Origin: Epiperipatus broadwayi
Taxonomy: Eukaryota; Onychophora; Udeonychophora; Euonychophora; Peripatidae
Length of the DNA: 64,000 nt
NCBI GenBank assembly: GCA_028023455.1
Contig: JAQFVV010000112.1
Span: 1,922,001 to 1,986,000 of the forward strand
Direction: 5' to 3'
Part shown: in pieces, positions 58,601 to 64,000 of the stretch
Numbering within the stretch: position 1 is the stretch's first letter
How the letters are laid out: each line of letters starts with the position of its first letter
Notes under the pieces: generated by a model
Databases searched by the model: none
What the model was told of the DNA's origin: nothing
Seen by the model: only the letters and a program-made list of their open reading frames with translations
Program-made: the position numbers and the translations under genes

Positions 58601-61600
58601 CCATGTCATATGTAAAATCTGAAACAGATAAAGAATGAACACAAAGCATGTACTGTATTTGCACTAAAAATGTTTGTCCATTCTAGCCCCCCCCCCTTTT
58701 TTTTATATAAAAGTTCTCATCCAAATATGTCTGACAATTAATATAAAATTGCACAATTTTTCTATCAAGTACTTCAATCTTTTATGATCTATTTTAAAAT
58801 AAGCTTTAATTTATTAGAATAGGCACAGAGTACTGTGACTTTAGTTTAAACACTTTGGCATATTTTTATTATATATCTTAGGAAATATTGATAATTTTAT
58901 TGAAGCATTTTTAACATTATGATATAAACAGTACAATATATATTAAATACCTATCTCTAAATTTACAAAATATATCTTTAAAATCTTTTTTGAATATAAT
59001 AAATTTTAAAAGTTTCCACTTAACAATCTTTATACATATTCTTGCTCCTTTTCTGATGCCCTTTCTGTTTTTCTTTTGGAAAAGCAGACATAGCATCCTC
59101 ATCAAAACTTCTTTTTGATAGAGTTAGGTGCACAATTTGCAAAACTATTAACTGATAAGCTGAAAAAATGATTGAATAGTGAAACATCCTTTTTGTGAGG
59201 ACTTGAAGTTAGAATCTATATAATACCCAATATTCCAGAAAATCAATATATATTTGAAAGAATCATTTTAAATTATATAAATTTCACATTGTAGTTAATC
59301 ATTTATTTTTCTGTTCCTGTTTTATAACTATCAGGTTTTATTATATATTCCCATATTTTTGTTTTCACAATTTGAGCTGATATTATGAACAATAGTCAAT
59401 ATGGTACAGTTTCCTAATCTGCCATCCCAATGACATGACTCTTACAATGAAAAGCCTGAATTTCACAATTTTCCATCTTTTGTAAAACCTTTCAGATTCT
59501 TACACTTTTACAGGTATGTTTACAGAAATTTTTATTCAAAAATTATCCATCACATGAAACTTTTTTGGTGTTAACTGGTAAAGCTTCATATTTTTCCAAT
59601 AGCAGTCATCTTTAGCCTATTCTAAGAGCTATCTAGATTGACATTAAATGACTTAAAAGTAGACAAGATAATATTTTGGGATCACGACTAAGCAGATAAA
59701 ATGTGATATTAATATAGTACTTTTAATGAATACTATTCCTTCTCCAATATACATTTTCTGTTCACAAAGGAAATCATTCCTTAATGGCCTGTCTTGAACA
59801 TTTTCCAGTGCAAACATCTTTTGCAGAGCAACAAGTTCTCATCCAAATTATGAATTTGATTAGGAATATATAAATCACAAAATGTTTTCTCTCAAAAACT
59901 TTCTGAGTTTCAGATACTCATTTTTAATGAAACTCAATTAGAAAAATTTCATAAATAAAGCATATTTGTCAATAATTCAGAAATACAAAGATCTGAAGAA
60001 TTTTGTGTTTTGACAAGATCATCTCTAATATATTTTGATAAAGCTTTGTAACAGCATTATGCCAAAAACTTTCTCAAATAAATGCCCAATTATTGTATCA
60101 TGACATTTTATTTTATCAGCAAAATAAAGATACTGCTTGACTATTATAAATTTCAAGGCACATTTAATACAGGTTATAGCCTGTCTTAAAAGTATTTACA
60201 TATACTTCCTGTGTGCTTAATAAATAATTATAACTTTACATACAATCAGTAAATATATGATTATGAAATCATGTTTGATTAAAGAAAAGTTCAAAACACA
60301 ATAGTTTTTTAATATCTGGATTTATATTTACAACAGTAACTAAAGTTTCTGTTTGAAGAAAATTCTAGATGAAGAATTTCATCTTTAATTCATATTATGT
60401 CCTAATAACCATGATCTCATCTATACTTGGAAGACCTTCTTTCACTTAAGTCTTTCCATTTTCAAAATTAAGAGACTTTGAATAGTCATCTAAACTTATT
60501 TTTGGAACATATTTCTTATCAGAAGTAGATTCTATTGCCATTATATATATATATATAATCTCACAAGTATAAACAAACAAAATTAAAATCCTGAAAATTT
60601 TGCCAACATATAAAACACACACAAAAGTATAAAAATAAAATTTCAAATTATTAATTTGGTTATCAATAATAGTAATAAAATATCTAAAAGATATAAAATG
60701 TCTGCAAATAAATATTGTGAGGGAAACTGATTTTTATCTAATCACAGCTGCCAGCTGTTAAAATACTAAATAATAGAAACAATACAGTGTATTAAACTAT
60801 TTAATAGTGAAAAAACACTCACCGGTTAACAAGCATATACATATATAATTTAGATTAGCTGACAAATTATTTTTTGTTCTATTAAAGACATTCTACTTGA
60901 TATAATTTTTTAAAGCAGTTATTTTTTTTATTTTAAAAAAAATTGTGATACATAATTTAGAAATTATTCAAAAATAAAGTAAAACTTTTTTCAAAATAAA
61001 TTCTTTTGTATATGGCAGTCAATATTGGTCCCATCAGCAAAATACTTAATTTTTTTGTTGTTGATGATGTTTTTTAGTTGTTAGATAAAAAAAACTCTTG
61101 ATCAAATGATAAATTTCATTCAGAATGTTGTTACAATCACATATTAAAACAAATTTCACTATATCTTCCCTATTCTTATATTCACAATCCTCAGGAAATA
61201 TCATTCATGACAGACATTTTGTCATTTCAATGCCATAACTTTTCCATATTGAAATGCCCGATATGCCTCCTGAATTTGCTTTTTTTTTTAAAAAAATTCT
61301 TCCAAAAAATTTGGTGATATGAACCAATTACCCATTGTGACATAGTAATCTTTATCCAAATTTTATCAGAAGAAAAATATTTTTAATGCTGATAAAGCAT
61401 TGTATTTTTTATTACATACTGTTCTTCTTTCAATATATTCACTTTCTGTTTCATAAAGCACAAAAAATTTCAATCCAAAGAAGAATCTCTTCTTTTGTAG
61501 GGCATCAAACTCTCAAACTAAGTCTAAGTAAGGATATGTATAAATAGCACAATTTTCCTCTAAAATATTCCATCATTTTGGAATTGAATGTTCAACTTTG

Positions 61601-62120
61601 AATAGATCATCATTAAAAAATGTATAGATTTCATAAGAAAAACATACCAATTACTTTTGGCTTCTAAAAACATGAGAATATGGGAAATTTTAGTGTCTCC
61701 TTTTCATGGAGGCAAACGCCTATTCTGCATTATCTTTTATAACATTTTACTCTTTTTACCATTCTATTTCTGATGATTTTCTATATAATATTAAAATTCT
61801 AAGATATATTTTAAGATCAATTGTGTTAATTATCTGATGCTTAAACAAAGACTGGTCAGAAGGAAAAAGTTCAGGAATGCTTTCATTTATTGTAATAAAT
61901 TGCGGATGTAATTTTGTTATTATAGATTGTTTGTTTCTATAAAGTAATTAAAATTTCTCTATAAAAGTAGCATTTACAATGGCCTCTTATGTAGTATGAA
62001 TCTTCACAAATCTGATGACAATCAGTGACATTTTGGAAGACTAGGAAATTACAAATACATCTACATAAAATCTCTAATGAAATACAGATCCCTCTCCATA
62101 ATCTATCCTTGAGCATTTGC
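55600..62120. repeat. Diverged direct-repeat region
   Basis: Several non-adjacent blocks resemble one another in the same orientation. 56395-56490 resembles 60265-60355 (shared CTGxATTTATATTTA and GATxAAAGAAAxGTTCAAAA). 57670-57790 resembles 61155-61265 (CACTATATCTTCC; TCAATGCxATAACTTTTCCA). 58711-58790, 59828-59930 and 61507-61600 share a TCTCAxxCxAA block followed by an ATATAAAxxxCACAA block. Spacings of ~1.1, 1.7, 3.5 and 3.9 kb suggest an old tandem expansion of a larger unit. I could not find a common ORF. Confidence 0.4.
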
Positions 62121-62134
62121 TTTCCAACTATCTA

Positions 62135-62200
62135 TATGGGTTGACACACACACACATATATATATACATATATACGGGTTGACACACATATATATAAATG
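62135..62200. repeat. (CA)n/(TA)n microsatellite with duplicated flank
   Basis: The phrase GGGTTGACACACA occurs twice (near 62138 and 62175), each followed by alternating CA then TA dinucleotides. Confidence 0.8.
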
Positions 62201-62549
62201 TAATTATTTTTTATTAAAATGAACCTTATTATGGTTTTTATAGATATAATGGACTACTGAGAATATTATGATTTCATTACTTCAATAATTTCACAATTTA
62301 AAATAGTGCACATTAAAAAAAAATATTTTGAATATTAAAGATTTTCACAGCCAGATAAATTAAATGATTTTCAGTTGTAAGTTTATAAATAAATTGCAAC
62401 TATAAATATATAATGTTTAGAATATATAAAATTATTTATAGACAAAGTAAATCCAAATACATTACTATAATCCACAAATCAGATTCCTAAAGAATCACTT
62501 TAATAAACTTTTAAACAATGTCTAATCTTTCTCACTAATATCAATTCAT

Positions 62550-62762
62550 TTACATCATATGATCACCATTTCCTATGTTTATGCAAGTTGTTAAAGCAGT
62601 AGTAAAGCTCTCTATACAGTATGTCATCAAATACAAGCCAGAATTATCAATGGAAGCAAGAAGATTTGTGGTGATATTGGATGAATAAGTACTAGGGATT
62701 TTAAGCACAAATCTTCATGCATTCATTGATTACTCTGGCTTGCACTGGGTTTGCTCCTACTT
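62550..62762. repeat. Foldback family B, partial copy
   Basis: The left outer end reads TACATCATATGATCACCATT TCCTATG. The inner pair is ACAAGCCAGAATTATCAATG (about 62632) and CATTGATTACTCTGGCTTGC (about 62721). The right outer end is not seen. Confidence 0.7.
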
Positions 62763-63818
62763 TATCAATTCATTTAGTTAGATAAAAAAAATGACTATTT
62801 TTATTTGATTCCATCAAGTTCTTAAATGGGAAATGAACCAAACATCAATATAAAATGTGTGAAATTTTTATGTTAGTAACAGTTTTTGTAATTAGTAATC
62901 AAGCTAAGAGTTTACAGTTTTATAGACATTAAAATTATATGAATTTCCACTTGGTTTGATATTTGAAACTTTAAACTGGTTTGATTAATCTTTACAATAA
63001 TTGCCAATATGAAAGTTTCACACTTTAGTAATACTGATGTTTAGTTTATTTGGCTTTTTAGAAATCAGATTTATGAATTATGTAACACATTCTGTCTTAA
63101 AGGTCTGTGAATAATTTTTTTTTAAATAAAATATAAAACCTTTTCACACATTACAAATTCGATCCTATAAATAAATGCATTCAGTTTTTCAAAAATTTGA
63201 TTTAATATAAAAAAAAATCCAAAATAATCTTTTTAATTAGTTTCGAAATAATTATGCAAAGGTTTGCCTTGTTTGAATGTTTTAATTTTTTTTTCTTTAT
63301 AAAAAACCAATAATTAGCTATATAAAATATAATTCAATACTCATTTGAAAAGTTATTAATAAAACAATATATACTTACGATTATTAAAAACTAATGTATT
63401 TATATTTGAAAAAATACTAAGGCCAAACCCGAAAAGCTATGAAGTGACTTCCATATGCAGCTTGTCAGCCTCCATTTTTGTGTACCCTGCAATTTCTTCC
63501 ATAAGCAATCTTTATTTTGCATGAAATCTTTTTTTCTTTAATTGATGTATTATTTCTATTTTCTAGTTTACTTTTTAACAGATGGCAGTTATGACTAAAA
63601 AACAGTTTATCTGTGATTTTTTTCTTAACTGTTGCATTTTGAAAAAATGAGTTTACTAATGATCCTTATGTCACATGTATATTTTAATCTAAAAATTGAG
63701 AAACATGTTCTTTTCTTTTTTTTTACTTAAATAAATTCAACAATTATTCTTTGTAAATTTAATAAAAATGATTAGAATAATAATTAAATACATATATATT
63801 TTCTATACTAAACTTAAT
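62763..63818. other. Gene-free AT-rich stretch
   Basis: I see no gene, RNA or repeat other than homopolymer runs. Confidence 0.5.
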
Positions 63819-64000
63819 GTATAAGGGGCTTGAACACAGACTTTCAAACTTTCTATAGCTATTCAATCTATCTTATACAACTGATACACATTATCACATA
63901 TATGTGAAAAAGATAAATGATCTCCAATATAAATATATCATGCTGAACTAGCACTCATTAGTTGGTCCAGATCACCATCTCCTGTACATATATACAATCA
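63819..64000. repeat. Foldback family A, first arm, truncated by window edge
   Basis: It matches the left arm of the element at 1908-2694: GTATAAGGGGCTTGAAC, GACTTTCAAACTTTC, ACAACTGATACACAT, TCATGCTGAACTAGCACTCA and TTAGTTGGTCCAGAT appear in the same order. The remaining arm should lie beyond the window. Confidence 0.8.

Noticed and set aside
60446-60646. 66-codon minus ORF with a more protein-like end (MAIESTSDKKYVPKISLDDY)
   Set aside because: Ends in a stop shortly after, no recognisable partner exon or donor; upstream half is AT-rich noise.

Overview
This is a single eukaryotic nuclear window, very AT-rich, with long introns, GT/AG splice sites, poly(A) hexamers and dense non-LTR retrotransposon debris. 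No prokaryotic operon, CRISPR array, rRNA or canonical tRNA gene is visible. The one host gene I recognise is the mitochondrial fission factor Mff (Tango11 of Drosophila). Its sequence and the transposon mix (RTE-type LINEs, Penelope-like fragments, a tRNA-derived SINE, foldback elements) suggest an arthropod or another invertebrate. I cannot name the order.

Mff is on the + strand in three coding exons (25945-26158, 33882-34107, 42464-42683). They join in frame to a 219-residue tail-anchored protein. A possible untranslated first exon with a CRE-containing promoter lies at about 7640-7847, and other unassigned exon-like islands lie at 22.4 and 8.7 kb. Intron 25945/33882 carries a degenerate LINE plus a foldback element. 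Intron 34107/42464 carries an inverted SINE pair and a nearly full-length but broken RTE copy in the sense direction.

Layout: 0-0.55 kb Penelope-like fragments in both orientations; 1.2-1.47 kb SINE; 1.47-6.95 kb an old minus-strand RTE copy broken by at least five later insertions; 7.6-9.0 kb promoter or exon candidates; 9.25-9.42 kb a near-perfect hairpin; 9.8-12.9 kb a second decayed RTE copy; 13.8-15.65 kb a decayed LINE with a triplicated internal segment; 18.0 kb a foldback MITE; 18.7-22.0 kb a full-length RTE element with an intact 985-codon ORF; 25.9-42.7 kb Mff and its introns; 45.4-46.7 kb direct repeats and a composite palindrome of foldback family B; 48.2-48.7 kb repeats; 49.5-52.0 kb foldback B joined to a LINE; 52-63.8 kb gene-poor AT-rich DNA with diverged direct repeats; 63.8 kb to the end, the first arm of foldback family A.

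The most interesting material is mobile: one apparently coding-competent RTE beside dead relatives at several stages of decay, two foldback families with unusual structure, a LINE family whose 3' tails carry a tRNA-like A box, and the 166-bp hairpin. Naming of the LINE clades, and all statements about activity, are inferences from motifs read by eye.
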